DNA from: Streptomyces sp. NBC_00820 | GTDB lineage: Bacteria; Actinomycetota; Actinomycetes; Streptomycetales; Streptomycetaceae | Direction of reading: 5' to 3' | Assembly: GCF_036347055.1 (NCBI RefSeq) | Contig: NZ_CP108882.1 | Location: 5,188,501 to 5,252,500, forward strand | DNA: 64,000 nt | Part shown: piece after piece, positions 50,058 to 59,558 of the stretch | Position numbering within the stretch: the first letter of the stretch is position 1 | Layout of the letters: the number at the start of each line of letters is the position of its first letter | The notes under the pieces: model-generated | The model's database searches: none | Told to the model about the DNA's origin: nothing | What the model saw: only the letters and a program-made list of their open reading frames with translations | Made by a program: the position numbers and the translations under genes

Positions 50058-51689
50058 ATGCGGGGAATCACGCACGCCCGATGGGCGGCTGGCGCGGTGG
50101 CGGTCGCGCTCGCCGCCACCGGCTGCGGGGGCGGGGCCGCCGGCAGCGACGGCGGGATCGGCACCGCGGTGCTCAGCTCCTCCTGGGGTGACCCGCAGAA
50201 CCCGCTGGAGCCGGCCAACACGAACGAGGTGCAGGGCGGCAAGGTGCTCGACATGGTCTTCCGGGGCCTGAAGATGTACGACCCGAGGACCGGCAAGGCC
50301 GACGACATGCTCGCCGAGAGCATCACCACCACGGACTCGCGGAACTTCACCGTCAAGGTCAAGGGCGGCTGGACCTTCTCCAACGGCGAGAAGGTCACCG
50401 CCCGGTCCTTCGTGGACGCCTGGAACTACGGGGCGAGCCTCAGGAACAACCAGAAGAACGCCTACTTCTTCGGGTACATCGAGGGCTACGACAAGGTCCA
50501 CCCCACCCGCGGCAGCCAGAGCGCCGACCGGCTGTCCGGCCTGAAGGTCGTCGACGACCACACCTTCACGGTCAAGCTCGACCAGAAGTTCTCCAGCTTC
50601 CCCGACACCCTCGGCTACGCCGCCTTCGCCCCGCTGCCCCGGGCGTTCTTCACCGACCACGCCGGCTGGCTGAAGAAGCCGGTCGGCAACGGGCCGTACC
50701 GCATCGAGTCCTACCAGCGCGGCGCGCAGATGAACCTCAGGACCTGGGACCGCTACCCCGGGCCCGACAAGGCGGTCAACGGCGGGGTGACCCTCAAGGT
50801 CTACACGGACAGCAACACCGCCTACACCGACCTGATGGCCGGCAACCTCGACCTCGTCGACGACATCCCCGCCGCGCAGCTCAGGAACGTCAGGAGCGAC
50901 CTCGGCGACCGGTACATCAACACCCCGGCCGGCATCATCCAGACGCTCGAGTTCCCCTTCTACGACAAGCGGTGGAACCGGCCGGGCTCGGAGAAGGTGC
51001 GCACCGGGCTGTCCATGGCGATCAACCGCAAGCAGATCACCGACACCCTCTTCCGGCAGACCCGCACCCCCGCCAGTGACTGGACCTCCCCGGTGCTCGG
51101 CGTGCAGGGCGGCTTCAAGGAAGGGCTGTGCGGCAAGGCCTGCGCATACGACCCCGCCGGGGCCAAGAAGCTCGTCAAGGAGGGCGGCGGCATCCCCGGC
51201 GGCCAGGTCAAGATCACGTACAACGCGGACGCGGGCTCGCACCGGCAGTGGATCGACGCCGTGTGCAACTCCATCAACAACGCCCTCGGCGACAACAAGG
51301 CCTGCGTCGGCAACCCGGTCGGCACCTTCGCCGACTTCCGCAACCAGATCGGGCAGCACCGGATGAGCGGCCCGTTCCGCGCCGGCTGGCAGATGGACTA
51401 CCCGCTCATCCAGAACTTCCTCCAGCCGATGTACTACACCGACGCCTCCTCCAACGACGGCAAGTGGTCCAACGGGGAGTTCGACAAGCTCGTCGACCAG
51501 GCCAACGCCGAGAGCGACCCCATCAGATCGGTCGCCACCTTCCAGAAGGCCGAGGAGGTCGTGCGCGACCACATGGCCGCCATCCCGCTCTGGTACCAGA
51601 ACGGCAGCGCCGGCTACTCCGACCGCCTGTCCGACGTGGCGCTCAACCCCTTCAGCGTCCCCGTCTACAACGAGATCAAGGTCAGCTGA
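50058..51689 (+). CDS. Oligopeptide-binding lipoprotein, operon 3
   Basis: The protein is 543 aa from ATG 50058 (GGAGGAGG upstream). Sec-type lipoprotein signal has lipobox ATGC (AVAVALAATGC). The SBP_bac_5 body of OppA/DppA length has NFTVKVKGGWTFSNGEKVTA, FVDAWNYGASLRNN, GNGPYRIESYQRGAQMNL and PIRSVATFQKAEEVVRDHMA. It is first of five genes in the order binding protein, permease, permease, ATPase, ATPase, a different layout from operons 1 and 2 and only distantly similar to them. It delivers peptides to the following permeases. Confidence 0.93.
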   Translation: MRGITHARWAAGAVAVALAATGCGGGAAGSDGGIGTAVLSSSWGDPQNPLEPANTNEVQGGKVLDMVFRGLKMYDPRTGKADDMLAESITTTDSRNFTVKVKGGWTFSNGEKVTARSFVDAWNYGASLRNNQKNAYFFGYIEGYDKVHPTRGSQSADRLSGLKVVDDHTFTVKLDQKFSSFPDTLGYAAFAPLPRAFFTDHAGWLKKPVGNGPYRIESYQRGAQMNLRTWDRYPGPDKAVNGGVTLKVYTDSNTAYTDLMAGNLDLVDDIPAAQLRNVRSDLGDRYINTPAGIIQTLEFPFYDKRWNRPGSEKVRTGLSMAINRKQITDTLFRQTRTPASDWTSPVLGVQGGFKEGLCGKACAYDPAGAKKLVKEGGGIPGGQVKITYNADAGSHRQWIDAVCNSINNALGDNKACVGNPVGTFADFRNQIGQHRMSGPFRAGWQMDYPLIQNFLQPMYYTDASSNDGKWSNGEFDKLVDQANAESDPIRSVATFQKAEEVVRDHMAAIPLWYQNGSAGYSDRLSDVALNPFSVPVYNEIKVS

Positions 51690-51695
51690 CCCGGC

Positions 51696-52619
51696 ATGGG
51701 GCGCTACGTCGTCCGGCGACTGCTCCAGATGATCCCGGTGTTCGTCGGGTCCACCCTGCTGATCTTCCTCATGGTCAACGTGATGGGCGACCCCGTCGCC
51801 GGACTGTGCGGCGAGCGCAGCTGCGACCCGGCGACGGCCGCCCAGCTCAAGCGCGAGTTCGGCTTGGACAAGCCTCTGTGGCAGCAGTACCTCACCTACA
51901 TGGGGAACGTCTTCACCGGAGACTTCGGCACGGCGTTCAACGGCCAGAAGGTCACCGAGCTGATGGCGACGTCGTTCCCCGTCACCATCCGGCTGACCGT
52001 CGTGGCGATCGTCTTCGAGGTCGTCGTCGGCATCACCCTCGGCGTCGTCACGGGCCTCAGGCGCGGCCGGCCCGTCGACACCGCCGTGCTGCTGCTCACC
52101 CTGGTCGTCATCTCCGTGCCGACCTTCGTGACCGGTCTGCTGCTCCAGCTCCTGCTCGGCGTGGAGTGGGGCTGGATCAGACCGTCCGTCCCGCCCGAGG
52201 CGGCGTTCGACGAGCTGATCGTGCCCGGCCTGGTCCTCGCCTCCGTCTCGCTCGCCTACGTCACCCGGCTCACCCGTACCTCCATCGCGGAGAACAAGCG
52301 GTCCGACTACGTCCGCACGGCCATCGCCAAGGGGCTGCCCCGCCGCCGGGTCGTCGTGCGGCACCTGCTGCGCAACTCGCTGATCCCGGTGGTCACCTTC
52401 ATCGGCACCGACATCGGCGCACTGATGGGCGGCGCGATCGTCACCGAGCGGATCTTCAACATCCACGGCGTCGGCTACCAGCTCTACCAGGGCATCCTGC
52501 GGCAGAACACCCAGACGGTCGTCGGCTTCGTGACCGTCCTCGTGCTGGTCTTCCTCGCCGCCAACCTGCTCGTGGACCTGCTGTACGCCGTACTCGACCC
52601 GAGGATCCGCTATGCCTGA
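51696..52619 (+). CDS. Oligopeptide transporter permease (DppB type), operon 3
   Basis: The protein is 307 aa from ATG 51696, 6 nt after the binding-protein stop. The first helix is MGRYVVRRLLQMIPVFVGST, with conserved FGLDKPLWQQYLTYMGNVFTGDFG, EAA loop SDYVRTAIAKGLPRRRVVVR and end DLLYAVLDPRIRYA. It is about 20 residues shorter than the two bldK-type DppB proteins. It lacks the CNPD-type loop but has a different cysteine pair (GLCGERSCDP). It overlaps the next gene by 8 nt. Confidence 0.93.
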   Translation: MGRYVVRRLLQMIPVFVGSTLLIFLMVNVMGDPVAGLCGERSCDPATAAQLKREFGLDKPLWQQYLTYMGNVFTGDFGTAFNGQKVTELMATSFPVTIRLTVVAIVFEVVVGITLGVVTGLRRGRPVDTAVLLLTLVVISVPTFVTGLLLQLLLGVEWGWIRPSVPPEAAFDELIVPGLVLASVSLAYVTRLTRTSIAENKRSDYVRTAIAKGLPRRRVVVRHLLRNSLIPVVTFIGTDIGALMGGAIVTERIFNIHGVGYQLYQGILRQNTQTVVGFVTVLVLVFLAANLLVDLLYAVLDPRIRYA

Positions 52620-53595
52620 GCAGCAGTCGTACGAGGCCGACGGCGCGATCGCCGGCACCGGCGCGGGCGGCGCGATGGACCTGGCGGCCAGTGAGGCGGC
52701 CGGCCTGGAGCGGGGGCCGGGCGGCCCCGCCGGCACCGGACCGCGGGGCAGGCCGCGCTCACTGTGGTCCGACGCCTGGCGCGACCTCAGACGCAACCCG
52801 GTCTTCCTGGTCTCCGCCGCCGTGATCCTCTTCCTGGTCTTCATCTCCCTGTGGCCCTCGGCCATCACCTCCGGCAGCCCCCTCACCTGCGACCTGGCCA
52901 AGTCGCAGGAAGGCCCCGCGCCCGGCCACCCCTTCGGGTACGACGGCCAGGGCTGCGACGTCTACACGCGGACCGTGTACGGGGCCCGTACGTCCGTCAC
53001 GGTCGGTGTCCTCGCCACCCTGGGGGTCGCCGTCCTGGGCTCGGTGCTCGGCGGACTCGCGGGCTACTTCGGCGGGCTCGGGGACTCGGTCCTGTCCCGG
53101 ATCACCGACATCTTCTTCGCCATCCCGGTCGTCCTCGGCGGCCTAGTCCTGCTGTCCGTGGTCACCAGCAACACGGTCTGGCCGGTCATCGGCTTCATGG
53201 TGCTGCTCGGCTGGCCGCAGATCTCCCGCATCGCCCGCGGCTCCGTCATCACCGCCAAGCAGAACGACTACGTGCAGGCAGCCCGCGCCCTCGGCGCCTC
53301 CGACTCCCGCATCCTGCTGCGCCACATCGCGCCCAACGCCGTGGCGCCGGTGATCGTCGTGGCGACCATCGCGCTCGGCACCTACATCGCGCTGGAGGCC
53401 ACCCTGTCCTACCTCGGTGTCGGCCTGAAGCCGCCCAGCGTCTCCTGGGGCATCGACATCTCCGCCGCCTCCCCCTACATCCGCAACGCCCCGCACGCCC
53501 TGCTCTGGCCCTCCGGAGCGCTGGCGGTCACCGTCCTGGCCTTCATCATGCTCGGCGACGCGGTGCGCGACGCCCTCGACCCGAAGCTGAGGTGA
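52612..53595 (+). CDS. Oligopeptide transporter permease (DppC type), operon 3
   Basis: The protein is 327 aa from ATG 52612, inside the end of the upstream permease. A Gly/Ala-rich cytoplasmic tail of about 50 residues is followed by WRDLRRNPVFLVSAAVILFL, six helices, and an external loop with GHPFGYDGQGCDVYTRTVYGA, the typical DppC FGTD-like element. The EAA loop is NDYVQAARALGASDSRILLR and the end [14 protein letters not shown]. It partners the upstream DppB-type subunit. Confidence 0.93.
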   Translation: MPEQQSYEADGAIAGTGAGGAMDLAASEAAGLERGPGGPAGTGPRGRPRSLWSDAWRDLRRNPVFLVSAAVILFLVFISLWPSAITSGSPLTCDLAKSQEGPAPGHPFGYDGQGCDVYTRTVYGARTSVTVGVLATLGVAVLGSVLGGLAGYFGGLGDSVLSRITDIFFAIPVVLGGLVLLSVVTSNTVWPVIGFMVLLGWPQISRIARGSVITAKQNDYVQAARALGASDSRILLRHIAPNAVAPVIVVATIALGTYIALEATLSYLGVGLKPPSVSWGIDISAASPYIRNAPHALLWPSGALAVTVLAFIMLGDAVRDALDPKLR

Positions 53596-53604
53596 CGGCG
53601 CGCC

Positions 53605-54579
53605 ATGCTGCTCGAAGTACGCGATCTGCACGTGGAGTTCAGTACCCGGGACGGGATCGCCAAGGCCGTCAACGGGGTGTCGTACGGCGTCGACGCGGGA
53701 GAGACGCTGGCCGTGCTCGGGGAGTCCGGGTCCGGCAAGTCGGTCACCGCGCAGGCCGTGATGGGCATCCTCGACATGCCGCCCGGGCGGATCACCGCGG
53801 GGGAGATCCTCTTCCAGGGCCGGGACCTGCTCACCATGAAGGAGGAGGAGCGGCGCGGGATCAGGGGCGCCAAGATGGCGATGATCTTCCAGGACGCGCT
53901 GTCGTCCCTCAACCCCGTGATGACCGTCGGCGACCAGCTCGGCGAGATGTTCACCGTGCACCGGGGGATGTCGCGCAAGGACGCGCGGGCCAAGGCGATC
54001 GAGCTGATGGAGCAGGTGCGCATCCCCGGTGCCGCCCAGCGGGTGCGCGACTACCCGCACCAGTTCTCCGGAGGCATGCGCCAGCGCATCATGATCGCCA
54101 TGGCGATTGCGCTGGAGCCGGCGCTCATCATCGCGGACGAGCCCACCACGGCCCTGGACGTCACGGTCCAGGCCCAGGTCATGGACCTGCTCGCGGAGTT
54201 GCGGCGCGAGTACCGCATGGGGCTCATCCTCATCACCCACGACCTCGGCGTCGTCGCGGACGTCGCCGACCGGATCGTGGTGATGTACGCGGGCCGGATC
54301 GTGGAGTCGGCGCCCGTGCGCGACATCTACAAGTCGCCCGCCCACCCCTACACGCGCGGCCTGCTGGACTCCATCCCGCGCCTGGACCAGAAGGGGCAGG
54401 AGCTGTACGCCATCAGGGGCCTGCCGCCGAACCTGACCCACATCCCGCCCGGCTGCGCCTTCCACCCGCGCTGCCCGATGGCCAGGGACGTCTGCCACAC
54501 GGACGTGCCCCCGCTGTACGAGGTCTCCGAACAGCGCGCCAGCGCCTGCCACTTCTGGAGGGAGTGCCTGAATGGCTGA
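53605..54579 (+). CDS. Oligopeptide transporter ATPase (DppD type), operon 3
   Basis: The protein is 324 aa from ATG 53605, 9 nt after the permease stop. Walker A is [14 protein letters not shown]-loop [16 protein letters not shown], signature [15 protein letters not shown], Walker [15 protein letters not shown] and H-loop [18 protein letters not shown]. The C-terminal extension [17 protein letters not shown] is the oligopeptide/dipeptide-family domain. It ends inside the start of the next gene (8-nt overlap). Confidence 0.94.
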   Translation: MLLEVRDLHVEFSTRDGIAKAVNGVSYGVDAGETLAVLGESGSGKSVTAQAVMGILDMPPGRITAGEILFQGRDLLTMKEEERRGIRGAKMAMIFQDALSSLNPVMTVGDQLGEMFTVHRGMSRKDARAKAIELMEQVRIPGAAQRVRDYPHQFSGGMRQRIMIAMAIALEPALIIADEPTTALDVTVQAQVMDLLAELRREYRMGLILITHDLGVVADVADRIVVMYAGRIVESAPVRDIYKSPAHPYTRGLLDSIPRLDQKGQELYAIRGLPPNLTHIPPGCAFHPRCPMARDVCHTDVPPLYEVSEQRASACHFWRECLNG

Positions 54580-55717
54580 GCCGATCCTGGAGGTCAGCGG
54601 CCTCGTCAAGCACTACCCGCTCACCCGGGGCGTCCTGTTCAAGAAGCAGATCGGCGCGGTCCGGGCGGTCGACGGCGTCGACTTCACGCTGGGCAGGGGC
54701 GAGACCCTCGGCATCGTCGGCGAGTCCGGGTGCGGCAAGTCCACGGTGGCCAGGCTGCTGTGCAACCTCGAACGCCCGACGGCGGGTTCCATCAGGTTCA
54801 AGGGCGAGGACATCACCAGGCTGTCGGGCCGCGCGCTGAAGGCCGTGCGCCGCAACATCCAGATGGTCTTCCAGGACCCGTACACCTCGCTCAACCCCCG
54901 GATGACCGTGGGCGACATCATCGGGGAGCCGTACGACATCCACCCCGAGGTGGCGCCGAAGGGCGACCGGCGGCGCAGGGTCCAGGAGTTGCTGGACGTG
55001 GTCGGGCTCGACCCGGAGTACGTCAACCGCTACCCCCACCAGTTCTCCGGCGGCCAGCGCCAGCGCATCGGCATCGCACGGGGGCTGGCGCTGCGGCCCG
55101 AGGTGATCGTCGCCGACGAACCGGTGTCCGCGCTGGACGTCTCGGTCCAGGCCCAGGTGATCAACCTCCTCGACCGGCTCCAGGCGGAGTTCGACCTCTC
55201 CTACGTCTTCATCGCGCACGACCTGTCGATCGTCCGGCACATCTCGGACCGGGTCGCGGTCATGTACCTGGGGCGGATCGTGGAGACCGGCACGGACGCG
55301 GAGATCTACGAGCACGCCACGCACCCCTACACCCAGGCGCTGTTGTCGGCGGTCCCGGTCCCCGACCCCGGCGCCCGCGACCGGCGCCGGCGGATCATCC
55401 TCACGGGCGACGTCCCCTCGCCGACCGCCATCCCCTCCGGCTGCCGCTTCCGCACCAGGTGCTGGAAGGCGCGAGAGCGCTGTGCCGCGGAGGTTCCGGC
55501 GCTGGCGGTGCCGGAGGAGTTCCGGCACACCTCGGGCCCGGTGGCCCACGCCTCGGCGTGCCTCTTCGCGGCGACACTGCCGGCCGCGCAGGAGATCCCG
55601 GACGCGCAGGAGGCCCCGGCCGCGGAGGAGATGCAGGCCGCGGAGGAGACCCCGGCCGAGGAGGAGACCCCGGCCGAGGCGGAGGCCATGGAGAAGAACG
55701 GCAACGGGCCGGGGTGA
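54572..55717 (+). CDS. Oligopeptide transporter ATPase (DppF type), operon 3
   Basis: The protein is 381 aa from ATG 54572. Walker A is [14 protein letters not shown]-loop [16 protein letters not shown], signature [15 protein letters not shown], Walker [15 protein letters not shown] and H-loop [15 protein letters not shown]. The C-terminal [16 protein letters not shown] is present. An extra tail (about 340-378) is a Glu/Ala/Pro repeat ([20 protein letters not shown]), likely disordered and encoded by near-identical 12-15 bp units. The stop codon is inside the terminator stem. Confidence 0.94.
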   Translation: MAEPILEVSGLVKHYPLTRGVLFKKQIGAVRAVDGVDFTLGRGETLGIVGESGCGKSTVARLLCNLERPTAGSIRFKGEDITRLSGRALKAVRRNIQMVFQDPYTSLNPRMTVGDIIGEPYDIHPEVAPKGDRRRRVQELLDVVGLDPEYVNRYPHQFSGGQRQRIGIARGLALRPEVIVADEPVSALDVSVQAQVINLLDRLQAEFDLSYVFIAHDLSIVRHISDRVAVMYLGRIVETGTDAEIYEHATHPYTQALLSAVPVPDPGARDRRRRIILTGDVPSPTAIPSGCRFRTRCWKARERCAAEVPALAVPEEFRHTSGPVAHASACLFAATLPAAQEIPDAQEAPAAEEMQAAEETPAEEETPAEAEAMEKNGNGPG

Positions 55718-55736
55718 CATGGTGCACCCCGGCCCG
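55705..55736. terminator. Terminator of transporter operon 3, overlapping its stop codon
   Basis: A perfect 12-bp stem CGGGCCGGGGTG / CACCCCGGCCCG has an 8-nt loop. The TGA of the last ATPase gene (55715-55717) lies at the stem-loop boundary. The facing S9 peptidase gene ends at 55846. Confidence 0.75.
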
Positions 55737-55845
55737 CTCACGGCACCCGCACGGCCGTACGCGGTTCAGCCTCGCGGGTCCTTATATCCGCACCGCTTCC
55801 GTGAAGTTGCCCTCGTGTTAAGGCGGTTCCCGGTGGTTCGGGCGA

Positions 55846-57960
55846 TCAGGCGAGCGCTCGCCTGAGGAAGTCCCGCTGGAGCAGCAGCAGGTTCTCGGCG
55901 ACCTCCTCCTGCGGGGTCATGTGGGTCACGCCGGACAGCGGCAGCACCTCGTGCGGGCGGCCGGCGGCCAGCAGGGCCGAGGACAGGCGCAGGGAGTGGG
56001 CGACCACCACGTTGTCGTCCGCGAGCCCATGGATGATCATCATCGGGCGGTGCGGCTCGGCGGCGTTCACAAGGCCCGCGTCGTCGATGACCGAGTTGCG
56101 CCGGTAGACATCGGGCTGCCGGTTCGGGTCGCCGAGGTAGCGCTCCTGGTAGTGGGTGTCGTACAGCCGCAGATCGGTGACCGGGGCGCCGACCACCGCC
56201 GCGTGGAAGACGTCCGGGCGGCGCAGCACCGCGAGCGCCGCCAGGTAGCCGCCGAAGGACCAGCCGCGGATGCCGACCCGGCCGAGGTCCAGCGGGAAGT
56301 CGGCGGCGAGCGCCTGCAGCGCGTCCACCTGGTCCTGGAGGACCACCTCCGCCAGGTCGTCCTTGACCGCCTTCTCCCAGGCGGGGGAGTGGCCCGGGGT
56401 GCCCCGCCCGTCGGCGACCACCACGGCGAAGCCCTGGTCGGCGAACCACTGCGAGGTGAGGTGCGGGTTGTGCGCGGCGGTCACCCGCTGGCCGTGCGGG
56501 CCTCCGTAGGGATCCATGAGGACCGGAAGGGGAGTGTCACCGTCGTAGTCACGTGGCAAAAGCACGGCGCACGGAATTCGGCGTGCGCCCCCCTGTGTGA
56601 GCGTGATGCGCGGGGACATACCGGGATCCTCGGCGTACGACCGGACAGTCGCCGCCAGTTTCCCGTCACGCAGCACCTGGGCGCGCGCCCCCGGGTTGTC
56701 GGGCGTCGCCGACACCAGGACCGTCACGCCCCCGGCGCGCACGGCCGAGTGCACGCCGGGCTCCTGCGACACGCGCTCCACGCCGAGCTCGTTGACCCGG
56801 TAGACATGGACCTCGCCGGTTTCCGGCACCTCGGCCGCCTCGCCCGCGGAGGCCGAGACCAGTACGTCGTCGTCGCTCACGTCCAGCACCGAGCGGATGT
56901 GCAACTGCGGCCCGGTGAGCGGACGTTCGCCCACGGCAAGCACCCGGGCGCCGCCCTCGTCGGCGATCCGGACGAGCTGTCCGGACGGGCTCCAGGACGG
57001 CACTCCGGCGAACAGTTCCAGCCAACTTGGATCTTCGTCTGCGTGCACCATCCGGGTCGCCCCGGTGTCCGGGTCCACCGCCAGGAACAGCTGGCCGCGC
57101 TGGTCCCGCGCCTGCACGAGCAGCAGCGGCGCACCCGCCGCTGACCAGTGCACACGGGCCAGATACGGATAGCGCGCACGGTCCCAGACGACCTCCGTGC
57201 GCTCCCCGTCGAGGCCGATCACGAACAGCCGCACGTCCGCGTTGTCGGTCCCCGCCGCCGGGTAGGCGACGTGGTGTGGCTCACGATCCGGGTGGGCCGG
57301 GTCGGAGATCCACCAGCGCTGTACCGGCGTGTCGTCCACCCGCGCCACGAGCAGCCGGTCGGACTCCGGGGACCACCAGAAGCCCCGCGAGCGCCCCATC
57401 TCCTCGGCCGCGATGAACTCCGCGAGCCCGTAGGTGACCTGCTCCGACTCCGGCTCCGCCAGTGCCCTGTCCCCCTCGCCCTCGGTCCCCACGACGCGCA
57501 GCGCGCCTTCGGCGACGTACGCGATGTGCCGTCCGTCGGGGGACGGACGCGGGTCGATCACCGGTCCGGGGGTGGGGAGTTCACGGGCCGTCCCGGCCCG
57601 CAGCTCGGCCGCGAAAAGCCGCCCTGACAAGGCGAAAGACGCCAACTCCACAGTGGCGTCGGTCGCGTAGCCGACGATGCCCGCACCCCCCTCCCGGCTG
57701 CGCTCCCGGCGCGCCCGCTCCTCGGGCGACAGCTCCTCGGAAGCGCCTTGGAGGAGGACGCGCGGGTCGGCTGCCACGCGCTCCGTGCCGTCCCGCGGGT
57801 CCAGTACCCACAGGGAGTTGGCCCGGTCCGTACCGGAGGCCGAACGCAGGAAAACGACCCGCGAACCGTCGGGGGCCACGCTGAAAGCGCGCGGCGCGCC
57901 GAGCGTGAACCGCTGGGTCCGAGCGTGCCGGCGGGGGAAGGAGTCAACCTCGGATGTCAT
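55846..57960 (-). CDS. S9-family prolyl oligopeptidase / dipeptidyl peptidase IV-like
   Basis: The protein is 704 aa from ATG 57960 (GGTCGGGG upstream); the frame extends further 5' but without homology. The N-terminal DPP IV-type beta-propeller (about 10-470) has RFTLGAPRAFSVAPDGSRVV, QVTYGLAEFIAAEEMGRSRG and FWWSPESDRLLVARVDD. The C-terminal alpha/beta hydrolase domain (about 490-704) has nucleophile GWSFGG (S568), acid in IHGLADDNVV and histidine in SGVTHM. There is no signal peptide, so it is cytoplasmic. It removes dipeptides or cleaves small peptides, and next to three peptide importers it probably helps use imported peptides (inference). Confidence 0.92.
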   Translation of the reverse strand: MTSEVDSFPRRHARTQRFTLGAPRAFSVAPDGSRVVFLRSASGTDRANSLWVLDPRDGTERVAADPRVLLQGASEELSPEERARRERSREGGAGIVGYATDATVELASFALSGRLFAAELRAGTARELPTPGPVIDPRPSPDGRHIAYVAEGALRVVGTEGEGDRALAEPESEQVTYGLAEFIAAEEMGRSRGFWWSPESDRLLVARVDDTPVQRWWISDPAHPDREPHHVAYPAAGTDNADVRLFVIGLDGERTEVVWDRARYPYLARVHWSAAGAPLLLVQARDQRGQLFLAVDPDTGATRMVHADEDPSWLELFAGVPSWSPSGQLVRIADEGGARVLAVGERPLTGPQLHIRSVLDVSDDDVLVSASAGEAAEVPETGEVHVYRVNELGVERVSQEPGVHSAVRAGGVTVLVSATPDNPGARAQVLRDGKLAATVRSYAEDPGMSPRITLTQGGARRIPCAVLLPRDYDGDTPLPVLMDPYGGPHGQRVTAAHNPHLTSQWFADQGFAVVVADGRGTPGHSPAWEKAVKDDLAEVVLQDQVDALQALAADFPLDLGRVGIRGWSFGGYLAALAVLRRPDVFHAAVVGAPVTDLRLYDTHYQERYLGDPNRQPDVYRRNSVIDDAGLVNAAEPHRPMMIIHGLADDNVVVAHSLRLSSALLAAGRPHEVLPLSGVTHMTPQEEVAENLLLLQRDFLRRALA

Positions 57961-58138
57961 ACCCCGACCATATTGGCCATGCGCCCCCTTGTGCGGCCGT
58001 GCGCCGAGCGATGCGCGAGTACGGATAGTTATGATCACTACCGCTGAGTGGGTATGAACCCGCTGGCATGCGCAAGGAATTGCTCCACCGACGTACCGCT
58101 ACCCCCCGCGTCCCTGGGATCTTTGGAGGTGAGCCGCC

Positions 58139-58333
58139 GTGGCACTCTCGATTTCGGCGGTGGTGCTGCTGGCGATCATCGTCTTCTTGTTGATCAAGAA
58201 GTCAGGACTGAAGGGCGGTCATGCGGCGATCTGCATGCTGCTCGGCTTCTATCTCGCCTCCTCGACGGTGGCGCCCACGATCAGCGAGCTGACGACCAAC
58301 GTCGCCAGCATGATCGGCAGCATCAAGTTCTGA
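58139..58333 (+). CDS. Small conserved-looking membrane protein, 64 aa
   Basis: Starts at GTG 58139 with GGAGGTGA 5 nt upstream, an excellent site. Two hydrophobic segments: LSISAVVLLAIIVFLLIKKS and HAAICMLLGFYLASSTVAP, joined by the basic turn KKSGLKGGH. A short amphipathic tail follows. I do not recognise a named family. It is divergent from the S9 peptidase gene. The last 11 bp overlap the end of the convergent DUF397 gene. Confidence 0.7.
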   Translation: MALSISAVVLLAIIVFLLIKKSGLKGGHAAICMLLGFYLASSTVAPTISELTTNVASMIGSIKF

Positions 58334-58532
58334 GGACACCGGCCACGAAGCCCGCCCAGGCCTCCGGCGCGAGCGCCAGCCGGGGGCCCTCGGCGTGCTT
58401 GGAGTCGCGCACGTGGACCGTGCTGGGGGTGGGGGCGATCTCCACGCAGGAGTTGCCGTCAGTGCCACTGCTGTAGCTGCTCTTGAACCACGCCAGTTCG
58501 GGGGCGGGTTCGGCAGAAGCCTCGCGGATCAT
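58323..58532 (-). CDS. DUF397 protein
   Basis: The protein is 69 aa from ATG 58532, overlapping the upstream XRE stop (ATGA). It shows the DUF397 pattern: LAWFKSSYSSGTDGNSCVEIA, then VHVRDSKHAEGPRLALAPEAW and AGFVAGV. These small proteins are almost always encoded beside an XRE regulator with a C-terminal DUF5753-like domain. The pair acts as a regulator/partner module (BldB/WhiJ-like systems in Streptomyces, sometimes described as toxin-antitoxin-like). Confidence 0.9.
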   Translation of the reverse strand: MIREASAEPAPELAWFKSSYSSGTDGNSCVEIAPTPSTVHVRDSKHAEGPRLALAPEAWAGFVAGVLRT

Positions 58533-59404
58533 GTCTCTCCCAGCAGTTGCTCGATGAAGGACAGCGACTCCCTCGGCGCGAGAGCCTGAGCCCGGATGGT
58601 GCCATACCGCAGCTCAAGAACGCGGAGTTGCCTCGGGTCGGAGACCGGTCGGCCGTTGAACGCCCCGTCGGATCGCCCCGTCGCGGTGCCGTCGGCGAAC
58701 TTGAGCAGTTCGATCCTGCCGTCCAGGCCGGGATGAGCCTCGCTGTTCGTCGGCATCACCTGAAGCGTGACATTGCGCAGACGTCCCACCTCCAGCAGGC
58801 GTTCGAGCTGCCGCCGCCACACCATTGTGCCCCCGACCCCTCGCCTCAGCGGTGCCTCTTCCAGCACGAAACTGATCGATGGGGCCGGGGCCCGTTCGAA
58901 GACGGACTGCCGGGCCATACGAGCGGCCACCATGCGTTCCACGTCGTCCGGTGAGTAGGGCGGCTGGGCGGCCTCGAACAGGGAACGCGCGTGCTGGGGT
59001 GTCTGCAACAGCCCGCTGACGCTGTTGCACTCGTACACCCCGACCTCGACGGCCGTCGCCTCCAGGCGTGCCAGATCCCGCACCTTCTTCGGGTACCTGA
59101 CCCGCCGCACGTCCTCCTTCATCGCCGAGAGCAGCCCCCCGGCCCCCAGCACCTCGTCCGCCCTGTCCAGATACTCGGGGCGGGGGATCCGCTTGCCCGC
59201 CTCGATCTTGTAGACCAGGTCCTCCCCGTACCCGACCGCCGTCCCGAACTCCCCGGCGCGCAGGCCCGCCGCCTCCCGCCGCAGCTTCAACTGGCGTCCC
59301 ACCGTGGCCACCACGGCCACGCCCCAGTCGTCGTCCGGGTCCACCTCCCAACCCGGCTCGTCCGCCTCGCTCCTGAGCCGTACCGCCTCGCCGTCCACCG
59401 ACAT
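58529..59404 (-). CDS. XRE-family regulator with DUF5753-like domain
   Basis: The protein is 291 aa from ATG 59404, chosen for GGAGGGG 6 nt upstream. The helix-turn-helix (about 30-90) has VGRQLKLRREAAGLRAGEFG and GEDLVYKIEAGKRIPRPEYL. The C-terminal DUF5753-type domain (about 110-285) has ECNSVSGLLQTPQHARSLFE, RMARQSVFERAPAPSISFVL and ELRYGTIRAQALAPRES. It is coupled to the DUF397 gene and divergent from an RsbW-like ATPase, the classic WhiJ-like three-gene arrangement of Streptomyces. It probably binds the 59405-59558 intergenic region. Confidence 0.9.
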   Translation of the reverse strand: MSVDGEAVRLRSEADEPGWEVDPDDDWGVAVVATVGRQLKLRREAAGLRAGEFGTAVGYGEDLVYKIEAGKRIPRPEYLDRADEVLGAGGLLSAMKEDVRRVRYPKKVRDLARLEATAVEVGVYECNSVSGLLQTPQHARSLFEAAQPPYSPDDVERMVAARMARQSVFERAPAPSISFVLEEAPLRRGVGGTMVWRRQLERLLEVGRLRNVTLQVMPTNSEAHPGLDGRIELLKFADGTATGRSDGAFNGRPVSDPRQLRVLELRYGTIRAQALAPRESLSFIEQLLGET

Positions 59405-59558
59405 CCGCGCCCCTCCGTCGTACCGTCCCGCACGCCCGGGCCCTACCCGTACGGGTGCCGCCGACAGCCCGGACAGCACCGGACAAGCTCTGGACAGTCA
59501 CCGTACGCAGCGGCCCGATCACTCCTCACGGTAGATCCGGACGGCCACGCTGAGTGAC

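Noticed and set aside
49900..50271. Open frame starting in the regulatory gap and running into the operon 3 binding-protein gene
   Set aside because: Covers the direct repeats and the signal-peptide region out of frame. The lipoprotein start at 50058 has a strong binding site.
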